This document shows positions 36,887-46,396 of a stretch of 64,000 nt of DNA, piece by piece. The stretch's first letter is position 1, and every line of letters begins with the position of its first letter. Location: the NCBI RefSeq assembly GCF_027694345.1, contig NZ_JAQEVU010000008.1, forward strand, positions 1-64,000, in the 5' to 3' direction. The notes under the pieces are model-generated. The model was not told the DNA's origin. It saw nothing but the letters and a program-made list of their open reading frames with translations, and searched no databases. A program made the translations under genes and the position numbers. The stretch is from Varibaculum timonense_A (GTDB lineage: Bacteria > Actinomycetota > Actinomycetes > Actinomycetales > Actinomycetaceae).

Positions 36887-39550
36887 CTAGTGGGCAGCGC
36901 TTCGCCAATTGCTGCCTACTCCGATTCCCACCGACAAAGGAACTTCTAAGCTAGCCGCATTACACATCGCATCCTCTACCAGGCAGCGCAGCTGGTTTTC
37001 CTCTCCCGGCGCTACCTCAAGAATCAATTCGTCATGAATCTGCAACAACACCCTGGAAGATAGCCCTTGCGCCTGAAGCTGTTCATCTACCCGAATCATT
37101 GCCTGTTTCATTAAATCCGCAGCGCTGCCCTGAATCGGAGCATTAAGAGCCGCCCGCTCCGCCATTCGCCGTAAATTGTGGTTGGAGCTCTTCAGATCCG
37201 GGAGGGCGCGCCGTCTGCCCTGCATGGTTTCGGTGTAGCCAACTTTTCTGGCACGTTCAACAATCTGCTGTAAATAACTACGTACTTTCCCGAAACGTTG
37301 AAAATACTGATCCATCAACTTTTCGGCTTCCTTTTGCGCAATACGCAGTTGGCTAGCCAAACCGTAGGCAGAAAGCCCATAGGCAAGCCCGTAAGAGGTA
37401 GCTTTAACCTTTGACCTCATCTGTTCAGAGACGTCTTCGGGGCTAATATCAAAAATCATGGCCGCCATCGTGCGGTGTAAATCTTCTCCGGTCTTGATAG
37501 CGGCGATTAAATCTTTGTCACCTGACATATGCGCCATTACCCGCATTTCAATCTGGGAATAATCCACGCTCATCAGGTTTTCAAACCCATCCCCAAAAAT
37601 AAACGCCTCCCGAATTCGTTGCCCATTAACCGAGCGAACTGGAATGTTTTGCAAATTCGGTTCTGCCGAAGAAAGCCGCCCGGTTGCGGTCACTGTCTGC
37701 TTAAATGAGGTGTGAATCCTGCCATCGGGGTGAACTGCTTTTTGTAGCCCTTGCACGGTTTGTAAGAGCTTTATGGAATCGCGGTGAGCTAGCAAATACT
37801 GCAAAAATGGATGCTGAGTTTTGCCAAACAGCCACTCCAGGGCATCAGCATTAGTGGTGTAACCGGTGCGGGTTTTCTTGGTTTTGGGCATCTGAAGCTG
37901 CTCGAATAACACTTCTTGCAGCTGTTTAGGACTAGAAAGATTTAAATCAGGACGACCGACCTGAGCGCGCGCCTGCTGTTTTGCATCCTCGGTTTGCTTC
38001 CTTAAATCGTTTTCGAGATCTCCTAGCACCTGGTCTGATACTGCGATTCCGGTGTCTTCCATCCGAGCGAGAATCTTGGAAATAGGGCGTTCCAGCTGCA
38101 ACCATAAATGCTCGGCTCTACTGGAGGATAATGCTTTCTTTTCAGCCGCAGCGATTTGCGGCAGCGCCGCTGCCATCTGCGCATTTTTAGTATCTGAAGT
38201 ACCAGATAAATCCAGAGTTGCCTGCCCGCTATCCTCTTTATTTCCGGGGGAAAGCGAATATCCTAAGAGCTTTTCACTCAACACTTCTACATCATAGGAA
38301 CGCGCCGATGGGTCTAGTAGATAGCCTCCGATTTCGGTATCCCATCCGGGCATTTCTACTTTGATTCCCCCGCCTTTTAAGGCATGCCAGGCAGCTTTCC
38401 AGTTATGGAAGATAGCGATATCAGCTCTAGCTAGGAAGTCTTTAAGAGCTGACACCAAGTCCGGTGGGGCTGCAATCAAATCAATGCTAGCCACCTGGTT
38501 TTCGCTAGCTAAAAGCACTCTAGTAGCATCCCCTGATCCCGGAGTGCTCTCTCCTTCTACGATTACGCCCACTGGTTTTGAGAGGGCGCAAATCCATTTA
38601 GGGATGTCTTGTTCGGCAAGCATCTTAACTTCTTCCCGAGCGCTGGGCGTTTCTTGCGCCAGCTCAAACGCGGGAACGCTGGCTAAAGCAGCGCGCAGAG
38701 TTTGCCCGATTTCCAGTTTATCTAGCAGCTTTGCCAGTGAATCGGCATTTGCTTTCCCAAAGGTTAGCTCCCCGACTTTTATCCCTAAGTCCAGGTCAGT
38801 TAGCAGGGCGTTTAGTTTCCGGTTTCTTTTCACGTCCTCAATATGTGAACGCAGATCTTCGCCCCGCTTACCGCCAATATCGGCGGCGTGGGCGAGAACC
38901 CCAGCCAGCCCGTCATACTTATTTATCCAGGCGGCAGCGGTTTTCTCTCCTACTCCCGGTACTCCGGGCAGGTTATCTGCTTTTTCACCAACTAAAGCAG
39001 CAATCTCTGGGTAACGATGAGGGGGAACCCCATATTTTTCGGCAATAGCCTGCGGGGTCATTCGTTTTAAGTCGGTAATTGAGCGGGAGGGATACAGTAC
39101 GGTGACAGATTCATTCGATAATTGGAAAGTGTCGCGGTCTCCGCTGGCTACCAGCACCTGAAGTCCCTGTTCACTGCCCTGCGTAGCTAAGGTAGCTAAA
39201 ATATCGTCAGCCTCGATATTTTCTTGCTCTAAAGTAGTGACCCCCAGGTGAGCGAGCGCTTCTTTAATTAGCTCTATTTGTCCCTTAAACTCGGGCGGAG
39301 TGGGTTTACGACCCGCCTTGTACTCCGGGTATTCATCGGTGCGGAAAGAATGGCGAGAAACATCAAATGCCACCGCTAAATAATCGGGCTGTTCATCTTG
39401 CAACATTTTTACTAGCATCCGTAAAAACCCGTAAACCGCGTTGGTATATTGACCATCGCTGGTGCAAAATGCTTCCGGATTTAGGGCATAAAACGCGCGA
39501 AACGCCGCTGAATGACCGTCAATTACAAGTAGGGTTTTGTTCTCAATCAT
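36887..39550 (-). CDS. polA: DNA polymerase I
   Basis: 887 residues. N-terminal 5'-3' exonuclease domain (LLVIDGHSAAFRAFYAL; AVAFDVSRHSFRTDEYPEYKAG). The middle proofreading domain appears inactive: the DxE motif expected near WDTEIGGYLLDPS is not intact, which is normal in actinobacteria. The C-terminal polymerase has motif A MSVDYSQIEMRVMAH, motif B in KATSYGLAYGLSAYGLA and motif C QIHDELILEV. It works in repair and Okazaki fragment processing. AGGAGG before the ATG. Confidence 0.96.
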   Translation of the reverse strand: MIENKTLLVIDGHSAAFRAFYALNPEAFCTSDGQYTNAVYGFLRMLVKMLQDEQPDYLAVAFDVSRHSFRTDEYPEYKAGRKPTPPEFKGQIELIKEALAHLGVTTLEQENIEADDILATLATQGSEQGLQVLVASGDRDTFQLSNESVTVLYPSRSITDLKRMTPQAIAEKYGVPPHRYPEIAALVGEKADNLPGVPGVGEKTAAAWINKYDGLAGVLAHAADIGGKRGEDLRSHIEDVKRNRKLNALLTDLDLGIKVGELTFGKANADSLAKLLDKLEIGQTLRAALASVPAFELAQETPSAREEVKMLAEQDIPKWICALSKPVGVIVEGESTPGSGDATRVLLASENQVASIDLIAAPPDLVSALKDFLARADIAIFHNWKAAWHALKGGGIKVEMPGWDTEIGGYLLDPSARSYDVEVLSEKLLGYSLSPGNKEDSGQATLDLSGTSDTKNAQMAAALPQIAAAEKKALSSSRAEHLWLQLERPISKILARMEDTGIAVSDQVLGDLENDLRKQTEDAKQQARAQVGRPDLNLSSPKQLQEVLFEQLQMPKTKKTRTGYTTNADALEWLFGKTQHPFLQYLLAHRDSIKLLQTVQGLQKAVHPDGRIHTSFKQTVTATGRLSSAEPNLQNIPVRSVNGQRIREAFIFGDGFENLMSVDYSQIEMRVMAHMSGDKDLIAAIKTGEDLHRTMAAMIFDISPEDVSEQMRSKVKATSYGLAYGLSAYGLASQLRIAQKEAEKLMDQYFQRFGKVRSYLQQIVERARKVGYTETMQGRRRALPDLKSSNHNLRRMAERAALNAPIQGSAADLMKQAMIRVDEQLQAQGLSSRVLLQIHDELILEVAPGEENQLRCLVEDAMCNAASLEVPLSVGIGVGSNWRSAAH

Positions 39551-39630
39551 CTAATCCTCCTAGGGACTATCCTAGAGAAAACACGCCTGGGTTGTACCGG
39601 CAGCGCTGCGCCGGATAGTTATTGCGCTAC

Positions 39631-40239
39631 TTAACCGATTTGTTCAATAACTGCTTCGGCAACCTCGCGCATGGTTAGTCTGCGATTCATAGAGGTGGTT
39701 TGAATCCAGCGGAAAGCTTCCGGTTCGCTCATCTCCATGTTCTCCATGAGCAGACCCTTAGCTCTGTCTACCACTTTGCGAGTCTCAAAACGGTCTTGCA
39801 GGTCAGCTACTTCATTCTCTAATGATTGGATTTCGGCGTGCCGCGAAAGGGCGATTTCTAGCGCTGGCAATAACTCGGCGGGCGTAAACGGTTTCACCAC
39901 ATATGCCATGGCTCCTGCGTCTCGAGCGCGCTCCACTAACTCTTTTTGCGAAAATGCGGTAAGCATCACTACGGCGCAGGAAACTTCCTTCATTATTTTT
40001 TCGGCGGCGCTAATCCCGTCCATTTTAGGCATTTTTACATCCATAACACACAGGTCAGGCTGATGTTCCAGGGCTGATTGGTAGGCGGATTCTCCGTCTG
40101 CTGCCTCGGCTACAACTTCGTAGCCGGCTTCCGTGAGAGTTTCCACAATATCGAGTCGAATCAGGGTTTCATCCTCGGCGACCAGTACTTTTCTGCCGGG
40201 GAGATTATTTTTTTTAGCATTAGATTTCAAAGTTGCCAC
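39631..40239 (-). CDS. pdtaR: ANTAR-domain response regulator, PdtaR-like
   Basis: 202 residues. Receiver domain with acidic pocket AEDETLIRLDIVETL near residue 21, phosphoacceptor in LCVMDVKMPKMDG near 66, threonine in VMLTAFS and lysine in YVVKPFTP. The C-terminal ANTAR RNA-binding domain (about 140-200) has KGLLMENMEMSEPEAFRWIQ. ANTAR proteins bind paired hairpins in mRNA leaders and prevent termination. No histidine kinase is nearby. GTG start with TAATAT six nt upstream and no ribosome site. Position beside polA matches mycobacterial Rv1626. Confidence 0.92.
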   Translation of the reverse strand: MATLKSNAKKNNLPGRKVLVAEDETLIRLDIVETLTEAGYEVVAEAADGESAYQSALEHQPDLCVMDVKMPKMDGISAAEKIMKEVSCAVVMLTAFSQKELVERARDAGAMAYVVKPFTPAELLPALEIALSRHAEIQSLENEVADLQDRFETRKVVDRAKGLLMENMEMSEPEAFRWIQTTSMNRRLTMREVAEAVIEQIG

Positions 40240-40245
40240 GTATCT

Positions 40246-40251
40246 ATATTA
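40246..40251 (-). promoter_or_regulatory. -10 element of leaderless pdtaR transcript
   Basis: TAATAT on the minus strand ends exactly six nt before the GTG start, with no ribosome site. Same layout as at rel and xerD. Confidence 0.5.
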
Positions 40252-40289
40252 GACTGAAATGGTGCGCTCGTTGAAGCGCTAAAGAAAAA

Positions 40290-40375
40290 GCCTCGATGGC
40301 GGAATTGGTAGACGCAGCGGATTCAAAATCCGCCGTCCTTCACCGGACATGTGGGTTCGAGTCCCACTCGAGGTA
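40290..40375 (+). tRNA. tRNA-Leu(CAA)
   Basis: 86 nt. Acceptor strands GCCTCGA and TCGAGGT close with one G-T pair at the end. Anticodon stem GCGGA/TCCGC carries loop TTCAAAA, so the anticodon is CAA, reading UUG. A long variable arm (GTCCTTCACCGGAC) confirms the leucine class, and GTGGGTTCGAGTCCCAC is the T arm. CCA is not encoded; the discriminator A is followed by CTT. Confidence 0.97.
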
Positions 40376-40582
40376 CTTATGGGGCAGATTCCACCCTCTC
40401 AGCTATTTTGGCTGTTATTTTGGGGGGGTCTTCTAAAGCCAAAGGACGTTTTTTGTACCTGAATTCACCCTCTTAACCGCTAAAAACTTTCCCTATGAGA
40501 ATCCTCACTAAACCTATGCTCCCCCGGCTCAGTAAATTTAGCTACGCAGATAAGACGAGCAGTCGGGGGGTAGGCAAGTAGG

Positions 40583-42022
40583 CTAGGAACGTTTGCGGCG
40601 CTCACGCACCCGCACCGAGATTTGAATCGGGCTACCGGCAAAACCGAACTGTTCGCGCAAACGGTTTTCTAAGAAACGTCGATAGGACGGCTCTAGGAAT
40701 CCGGTAGTAAAGAACACGAAACGCGGCGGAGCAGCGCTAACCTGAGTCGCAAACATAATCCGCGGCTGTTTTCCACCCCGAACCGGGTGAGGATGCTCGG
40801 CAACGAGACGACCGAGGAAGGTATTTAACTCACTGGTTGTAATTCGGGTTTTCCAGCCCGCAAGTGCCTGAGTTAAGGCTTGTTCAATCCGGTTAGTATG
40901 CCAGGTGGTCTTGGCCGAAAGATTAACCCGAGGAGCCCAATCAACATGGGATAATTGCAGCTCCCATTCGCGTTCTAAATCGCGCCGCCTCTCCTCGTCA
41001 AGTAAATCCCATTTATTATTGACCAACACCAAGGCTCGTCCCGCAGAAATTACTTGCTCAATGATTCTAATATCGGCACTAGCTAGCTCCTGGGAAGCAT
41101 CTAGTAGCACCATTGCTACATCGGATTCCTCAATCGCTGTCTGAGTCCGTAAGGATGCATAAAAATCAGCACCTCGGCTTTTATGCATCCGACGGCGAAT
41201 CCCGGCAGTATCTACAAAAGTCCACGGAACCCCCGCAATCTCGATAACCTCATCCACGGGATCTCGGGTAGTGCCAGCCAGCTCATTTACCACCACCCGC
41301 TGTGAGCCAGCTAAGGCATTAAGCAGCGAGGACTTCCCCACATTGGGGCGACCCACCAAAGCCACCCTCCCGGGGCTGCCTTCAACTAAAACCGGCGCTA
41401 AATGGGATTTTTCCGGAAATACAGCTATCAGTTTATCCAGTAAATCGCCACTGCCCAGACCGTGTAGCGCTGAAAGGGGGAAAGGCTCACCTAAACCAAG
41501 CGACCACAGAGCCATAGCATCAGCTTCTAAGCGCTCTGAATCCACTTTATTAGCCACCAAAATAACCGGTCTACCGCATTTTTGCAGTATCCGTGCAATC
41601 TGCATATCGGTTTCGGTCGCTCCCACCTGGGCATCGGTGACAAACAAAACCGCATCGGCATACTGCAAAGAAACCTCGGCTTGCGCCGCCACCATTTGGT
41701 CAAGACCTTGAACCCCCAGTTCCCAACCGCCAGTATCCATAAGCAGGAAATCTTTCCCCGCCCACTGCGCCTGGTAACGAACCCGGTCTCTGGTGACCCC
41801 TGGTTTGTCTTGCACCACGGCAGCGCGCCGCCCCAAAATCCTATTTACCAGGGTAGATTTCCCCACATTAGGGCGACCGATAACCGCAACTACCGGTAGT
41901 GCAGCTAAATCTTGCTTTTCGTCCTCTTCGCCACCGTTTTCCAGCAACTCAAGGTCATTTTCTTGTAGCTCAATCTGACTAAGTAGCTTTGAAGAATCCA
42001 CAGGGATTTGGTCTTGACTCAC
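40583..42022 (-). CDS. der: Ribosome biogenesis GTPase Der
   Basis: 479 residues. Two tandem GTPase domains (GRPNVGKSTLVNRILG near residue 48 and GRPNVGKSSLLNALAG near 223, each with DTxG and NKxD motifs: LLMDTGGWE, VANKVD; FVDTAGIRR, VNNKWD), then a KH-like C-terminal domain. It acts in 50S assembly. The acidic N-terminal 40 residues are an actinobacterial extension. GTG start; it follows cmk by 41 bp, the usual cmk-der pair. Confidence 0.95.
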   Translation of the reverse strand: MSQDQIPVDSSKLLSQIELQENDLELLENGGEEDEKQDLAALPVVAVIGRPNVGKSTLVNRILGRRAAVVQDKPGVTRDRVRYQAQWAGKDFLLMDTGGWELGVQGLDQMVAAQAEVSLQYADAVLFVTDAQVGATETDMQIARILQKCGRPVILVANKVDSERLEADAMALWSLGLGEPFPLSALHGLGSGDLLDKLIAVFPEKSHLAPVLVEGSPGRVALVGRPNVGKSSLLNALAGSQRVVVNELAGTTRDPVDEVIEIAGVPWTFVDTAGIRRRMHKSRGADFYASLRTQTAIEESDVAMVLLDASQELASADIRIIEQVISAGRALVLVNNKWDLLDEERRRDLEREWELQLSHVDWAPRVNLSAKTTWHTNRIEQALTQALAGWKTRITTSELNTFLGRLVAEHPHPVRGGKQPRIMFATQVSAAPPRFVFFTTGFLEPSYRRFLENRLREQFGFAGSPIQISVRVRERRKRS

Positions 42023-42063
42023 GTTCTAAAGTCTAGGCGAGGACGGGACAGTTTGGCGAAACT

Positions 42064-42774
42064 CTAGGCGTGGCGCGCCTTGAAAACCCGTCCCACGATG
42101 GCAACCACGGCTTCTAGGGTTTCCTCTTCGCTTAAGTCAGAAGAATCCAGCAGCTCGACTCCGGGAGCAGGAGTAGTGAAATTATTTACCTGTGAGTCAG
42201 CCAGGTCACGAGAGCTTACCGCGTCTGTTCCCACACCTAATTGACCCTGACGACGCTGCTGGCGTACCTGTTCAGAGGCAGTAAGCAGAATCTTTACGTC
42301 CGCATCTGGGGCAACCACAGTAGTGATGTCACGACCTTCGGCAACAATCCCCCGTCCAGATTCTTGAGCAGCTTTTATTAGCTGACGTTGGCGAGCAATC
42401 ATTTGTTCCCGAACGCCTGGCACTGCGCTCACCCGGCTGACCATACTGGTAACTTGCTCGCTGCGCAGCAAAGCGGTTACATCCCGTCCATTAATGAGGA
42501 CGCGAGGAGCGTGCGGAACGTCCTCTACCTGCAGGGGAATACTTGCAGCTAGCATCGCAAGAGCTGCCGGGTCGTTAAGGTCGGTTCCCTGCTGTAGTGC
42601 ATACCAGGTCAAAGCGCGATACATCGCACCAGTATCCAAAAAGCGCGTACCTAGCTCTGCAGCCGATAGGCGCGCAATTGTAGACTTACCTGCACCACTA
42701 GGCCCATCAATGGCAATTACCAAGCCAGCGCCGAGAATCTGCTGGCTAACATATTGTGAACCGTCACCTGACAT
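42064..42774 (-). CDS. cmk: Cytidylate kinase
   Basis: 236 residues. P-loop AIDGPSGAGKSTIARL near residue 21, TGAMYRALTWYAL near 47, VAEGRDITTVVAPDADVKI near 144, and QRRQGQLGVG in the lid. It phosphorylates CMP and dCMP. Upstream of der. Confidence 0.95.
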   Translation of the reverse strand: MSGDGSQYVSQQILGAGLVIAIDGPSGAGKSTIARLSAAELGTRFLDTGAMYRALTWYALQQGTDLNDPAALAMLAASIPLQVEDVPHAPRVLINGRDVTALLRSEQVTSMVSRVSAVPGVREQMIARQRQLIKAAQESGRGIVAEGRDITTVVAPDADVKILLTASEQVRQQRRQGQLGVGTDAVSSRDLADSQVNNFTTPAPGVELLDSSDLSEEETLEAVVAIVGRVFKARHA

Positions 42775-42895
42775 AGCGTTACAACCCTTCTGAAACCATC
42801 TTTAGCAAGATGCCTAAATATATCAGATACCTTTTGATAATAAGCTATCTTCGCCTTTTGTTACAGTTTATTGGAGATTACCGGTCGGCTCCATT

Positions 42896-44026
42896 CTAAA
42901 AAGACACTATTTCCCAGCCTTTAACCGCCAGTTTTTCTGCCAGTAAATTTGCGGCGTTAGGTTCTATAGCCAGGCGTGCCACCCCAAAGGCAGCCCCCGG
43001 AGAATGTTCCAGTTCCAGATCCTCGATATTGATACCGGTATCGCCCACAGCTTGAAAAAGTCGCGCCAAACTCCCAGCTATATCGGGAACTTTAACCATT
43101 ACTTCCTGGTAACGCCGCGGCGCTCCCCCATGTTTACCCGGAATCCGCGCCACTCCCAAGTTTCCTTGCCGCATAGCTAAAGTTACCGCTCCCACCAAGC
43201 TCGGGGAAGGAAGTGCAGATCCCGGATGTTCGAGGGCGTGCAATACTTGCTGCAAATCATCGGCAAAAGCACGTAAAACTTTCGCCACGTGCTCGCCGTT
43301 ACCGGCAATAATAGCTGCCCAGAGCGCCGGATCAGAAGAAGCAATCCGGGTAGTATCGCGCAAACCCTGTCCTGAAAGCCCTAAAGACTCTAGCGGAGCT
43401 TTCGCCAGTTGTGCCGCCAACAGGGAAGAAACCAGCTGTGGAACATGGGAAACCAAAGCCACAGATTGATCATGAGTTTCCGCATCTAATTGTAGCGGCA
43501 TAGAACCTACATCCAAGGCCAAAGTACGCATCGCCAGCACCGCCTCAGCGCTGGTGTGTTCGCTGGGCACTACCACCCAAGGACGCGATTCAAATAAATC
43601 TTCGCGGGCAAAGGCAGTGCCAGAACGTTCCCTCCCCGCCATTGGATGCGAGCCCACGTAGCGGGAAATATCCGCCCGCGCCTCTTTAATTTCCGCTAGA
43701 ATCACGGCTTTTACCGAAGCCACATCGGTCACCAGCGATTCGGGAAATTCCTTTAACGCCGATATTACCTGTCTACCTGCAACATCAGGCGGGGTAGCTA
43801 CCACCACTAGGTTAGGTGACGGGCAGTTTTCGTCCCACTGAATACCAGCTCCCATATCGCAAGCCAAAGCGGTAACCACCGGAGAAATATCTCGTAAAAA
43901 GACCTTCACCCCGAGTTTACTAAGCCGCATTCCCAGGGAAGCGCCGAGCAGACCGACCCCAATAATCAATACCGGCCCGGTAGTTCCCACCTGCGAGTTA
44001 GCGAGGTTTGTTTTCAGGTTTTCCAT
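42896..44026 (-). CDS. tyrA: Prephenate dehydrogenase
   Basis: 376 residues. NAD-binding Rossmann motif IIGVGLLGASLGMRL near residue 21, catalytic region YVGSHPMAGRERSG near 122 with the histidine typical of TyrA, and a C-terminal ACT domain (VMVKVPDIAGSLARLFQAVG near 310), suggesting feedback control by tyrosine. It follows the pseudouridine synthase by 10 bp. Confidence 0.93.
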   Translation of the reverse strand: MENLKTNLANSQVGTTGPVLIIGVGLLGASLGMRLSKLGVKVFLRDISPVVTALACDMGAGIQWDENCPSPNLVVVATPPDVAGRQVISALKEFPESLVTDVASVKAVILAEIKEARADISRYVGSHPMAGRERSGTAFAREDLFESRPWVVVPSEHTSAEAVLAMRTLALDVGSMPLQLDAETHDQSVALVSHVPQLVSSLLAAQLAKAPLESLGLSGQGLRDTTRIASSDPALWAAIIAGNGEHVAKVLRAFADDLQQVLHALEHPGSALPSPSLVGAVTLAMRQGNLGVARIPGKHGGAPRRYQEVMVKVPDIAGSLARLFQAVGDTGINIEDLELEHSPGAAFGVARLAIEPNAANLLAEKLAVKGWEIVSF

Positions 44027-44036
44027 AGCTTACAGC

Positions 44037-44903
44037 TTAAAGGTCTACGCTTTTCATTAGCACGCTTAGCTCGGGTTTTGAAAGAGTGCGGGTTGCTCCC
44101 AGCGGTAGATTCCCCAGTTTAACTGTTCCATGACCTATCCGAGATAGTTCCATTACCGGCGCGCCTACACTGTCAAGCATTCTGCGCACAATCCGGTTAC
44201 GACCTAGATGCACTTGCAGCTCAACTAGAGTTAAACCTCCGTGAGATCCTTTGATAGTTACCCTATCTGCTCTGGCAAACCCGTCCTCCAGTATGATTCC
44301 CTCACGCAGTTTTTGCGCACTTTTCCCGGTAAACTTGCCTTTCACGGTAGCTAAATAGGTTTTCGGTACTTCCCAGGAAGGATGGGTTAGCCGGTTAGCA
44401 AGTTCACCATCATTGGTGAGCAGCAATAATCCAGAGGTATCTATATCTAAACGCCCCACATGAAACAGCCGCACCCGGTAATCGGTCAAAAAACGGGTAA
44501 GGTCGTGGGGGTCGCCCCGCAGGGAAGATTCCACCCCGGTAGGTTTATTTAGGGCGATGGTTAGGCGGGAATCGTCAATAAGCACCGGTTGTCCATCTAC
44601 GTGAATCATTACCTGTTCTGGATTCACTTTAGAACCAAGTTCGCGCACCACTTTGCCGTTTACTTTTACCCGCCCGCTAACAATCAATTTCTCACAGGCG
44701 CGCCGAGATGCTACCCCGGCAGCAGCCAAAACCTTCTGAAGCCGCTCTTTTTTGGGGGCTCCCTGTACTTGCGCGGGTTTTACCGGCGATGTTTTCTCCG
44801 CCGGGAGCGGCCTTCTAGCTGGAGCCAATGGGATATCCCCAATAGGACGTCCTAAGCGGTCAACGCCCTCATCACTTTTCTGATACGAGTTCAGATCGCT
44901 CAA
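44037..44903 (-). CDS. RluB/RsuA-family pseudouridine synthase
   Basis: 288 residues. S4 domain ERLQKVLAAAGVASRRACEK near residue 54, catalytic aspartate in HVGRLDIDTSGLLLLTNDGE near 149, and GRNRIVRRMLDSVGAPV near 236. It modifies 23S or 16S rRNA; RluB-type is most likely from position after scpB. TTG start with AGGAG seven nt upstream. The first 50 residues are proline- and lysine-rich. Confidence 0.92.
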   Translation of the reverse strand: MSDLNSYQKSDEGVDRLGRPIGDIPLAPARRPLPAEKTSPVKPAQVQGAPKKERLQKVLAAAGVASRRACEKLIVSGRVKVNGKVVRELGSKVNPEQVMIHVDGQPVLIDDSRLTIALNKPTGVESSLRGDPHDLTRFLTDYRVRLFHVGRLDIDTSGLLLLTNDGELANRLTHPSWEVPKTYLATVKGKFTGKSAQKLREGIILEDGFARADRVTIKGSHGGLTLVELQVHLGRNRIVRRMLDSVGAPVMELSRIGHGTVKLGNLPLGATRTLSKPELSVLMKSVDL

Positions 44904-44955
44904 TTAATTTCTCCTATATTTTTCTAAACTTCCCTTATCCTATCGCGGAGCCAAA

Positions 44956-45528
44956 TTAATCTTTTAGCCGTGCCTCTAATTCATCTAATTCTTCCCTCGC
45001 TGGCAGGTGCGGAGCCAAAGGAGGTAACTGATCGAGACCAGTAAGACCCATTCGCTCTAAGAAAGTAACAGTAGTGCCATACAGCACCGCCCCTGAAGGT
45101 GCCTTATCCACTTCCTGAATCAAGTCATGGGCAAGTAAAGTTCGTACCACCCCATCTACGTTCACTCCCCTAATACCGGCAATTACGGAACGCGAAACCG
45201 GCTGCCGGTAGGCAATCACCGCCAAGGTTTCTAATGCCGGACCAGATAGCTTAGAGGTTCCTCCCTGAATTAAAAATCCGGAAATAATCTCTTCTTGCGC
45301 AGCCGCCGAATATATCCGCCAGCCTCCCCCCACGTTACGTAACACGAATCCGTGAGCGCGTCCCGTCTGCCCTGAATACTCCGCAGATAAATAGTTCAAA
45401 GCGTCCTGTACCTGCTCTGGGCTAGCCGAAACGGCCTCGCACAGGCGCTCTAAACTGACTGGCTCAGCGGAAATAATCAAAATTGCTTCCAGGGCGGCAA
45501 GCAGCTGTTCATCATGGTTTATTGTCAT
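44956..45528 (-). CDS. scpB: Segregation and condensation protein B
   Basis: 190 residues with two winged-helix units (ALEAILIISAEPVSLERLCE near residue 12; LETLAVIAYRQPVSRSVIAG near 100, then RGVNVDGVVRTLLAHDLIQE). It joins ScpA and SMC in condensin. Its ATG overlaps scpA by 17 bp, so the two are translationally coupled. Confidence 0.94.
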   Translation of the reverse strand: MTINHDEQLLAALEAILIISAEPVSLERLCEAVSASPEQVQDALNYLSAEYSGQTGRAHGFVLRNVGGGWRIYSAAAQEEIISGFLIQGGTSKLSGPALETLAVIAYRQPVSRSVIAGIRGVNVDGVVRTLLAHDLIQEVDKAPSGAVLYGTTVTFLERMGLTGLDQLPPLAPHLPAREELDELEARLKD

Positions 45529-46381
45529 TTACCGCTCCATAATCATCGAAACTAAGGTTCGTAAAATCCGGAATTTGGTCAGTTTCCAAAGTTACATAGA
45601 GCTCTCCGAGAGCTTTTTCTTGACTTAAATCCACGCAGCGGTGACGGTAAAGCTCCAATAAGGCCAAGAATCTGGTCACCATTTCGGTCGGGTTCTTCGC
45701 GGAGCGGGTGAGCTCCCTAAAACTAGCTTTACCTGCCATAGAGAGTTCTTTCACCAAAATTTGGACTTGCTCGGCCAGGGAAGCCTGGGGCAAGTGCAGA
45801 TGGGACAGGGATACTTCCGGAGGACGGCGGGTGAAGGCTTCGGCGGCGGCGCGGGCTAAATCCTCGGAGGTGAAAGTAATATGCAGAGGCGGCAAAAGGC
45901 ACGCGAACTTTTCCGGTAACGGGACTTCTCTAGGATAGTAAGCCCTACCTTCTCCAATGCGTTCACCAAAGTAGTCGGCAACTTCTTTATAGGCTCGATA
46001 TTGCAATAATCGCGAAAACAGTAGGTCACGTGCCTCAAGATATTCAGGATCGAGTTCTTCGGCTTCTTCTCCGGGTAGCAACTGGCTGGCCTTGATGTTG
46101 AGCAAAGTTGCCGCAATTTCTAGGAACTGGGAGGCTTGCGATAAATCCGGAAATGCTTGCATATAGGCAATAAACTCATCGGTTACCTGCGCTAGCGCTA
46201 CCTCGGTAATATCCAGCTTATTTTTAATAATCAGGGTCAGCAGTAAATCTAAAGGTCCGGAAAAAACCTCTAAATCCAGCTCGAACCGCGGAACTTTGGG
46301 GGAATCGATTACCGAGGAATCTGGTACCGAGGACGCAGCTAGAGCATTTCCTGCGGGAGTGACGCTAGCCTGTTCAGTCAT
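45512..46381 (-). CDS. scpA: Segregation and condensation protein A
   Basis: 289 residues. ScpA N-terminal motif FSGPLDLLLTLIIKNKLDIT near residue 40, EFIAYMQAFPDLSQASQFLE near 68, and the C-terminal winged helix that binds SMC (TEMVTRFLALLELYRHRCV near 232). It follows the parA-like gene by 15 bp. Confidence 0.94.
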   Translation of the reverse strand: MTEQASVTPAGNALAASSVPDSSVIDSPKVPRFELDLEVFSGPLDLLLTLIIKNKLDITEVALAQVTDEFIAYMQAFPDLSQASQFLEIAATLLNIKASQLLPGEEAEELDPEYLEARDLLFSRLLQYRAYKEVADYFGERIGEGRAYYPREVPLPEKFACLLPPLHITFTSEDLARAAAEAFTRRPPEVSLSHLHLPQASLAEQVQILVKELSMAGKASFRELTRSAKNPTEMVTRFLALLELYRHRCVDLSQEKALGELYVTLETDQIPDFTNLSFDDYGAVNDNKP

Positions 46382-46396
46382 AGTGAAATAGGCTCT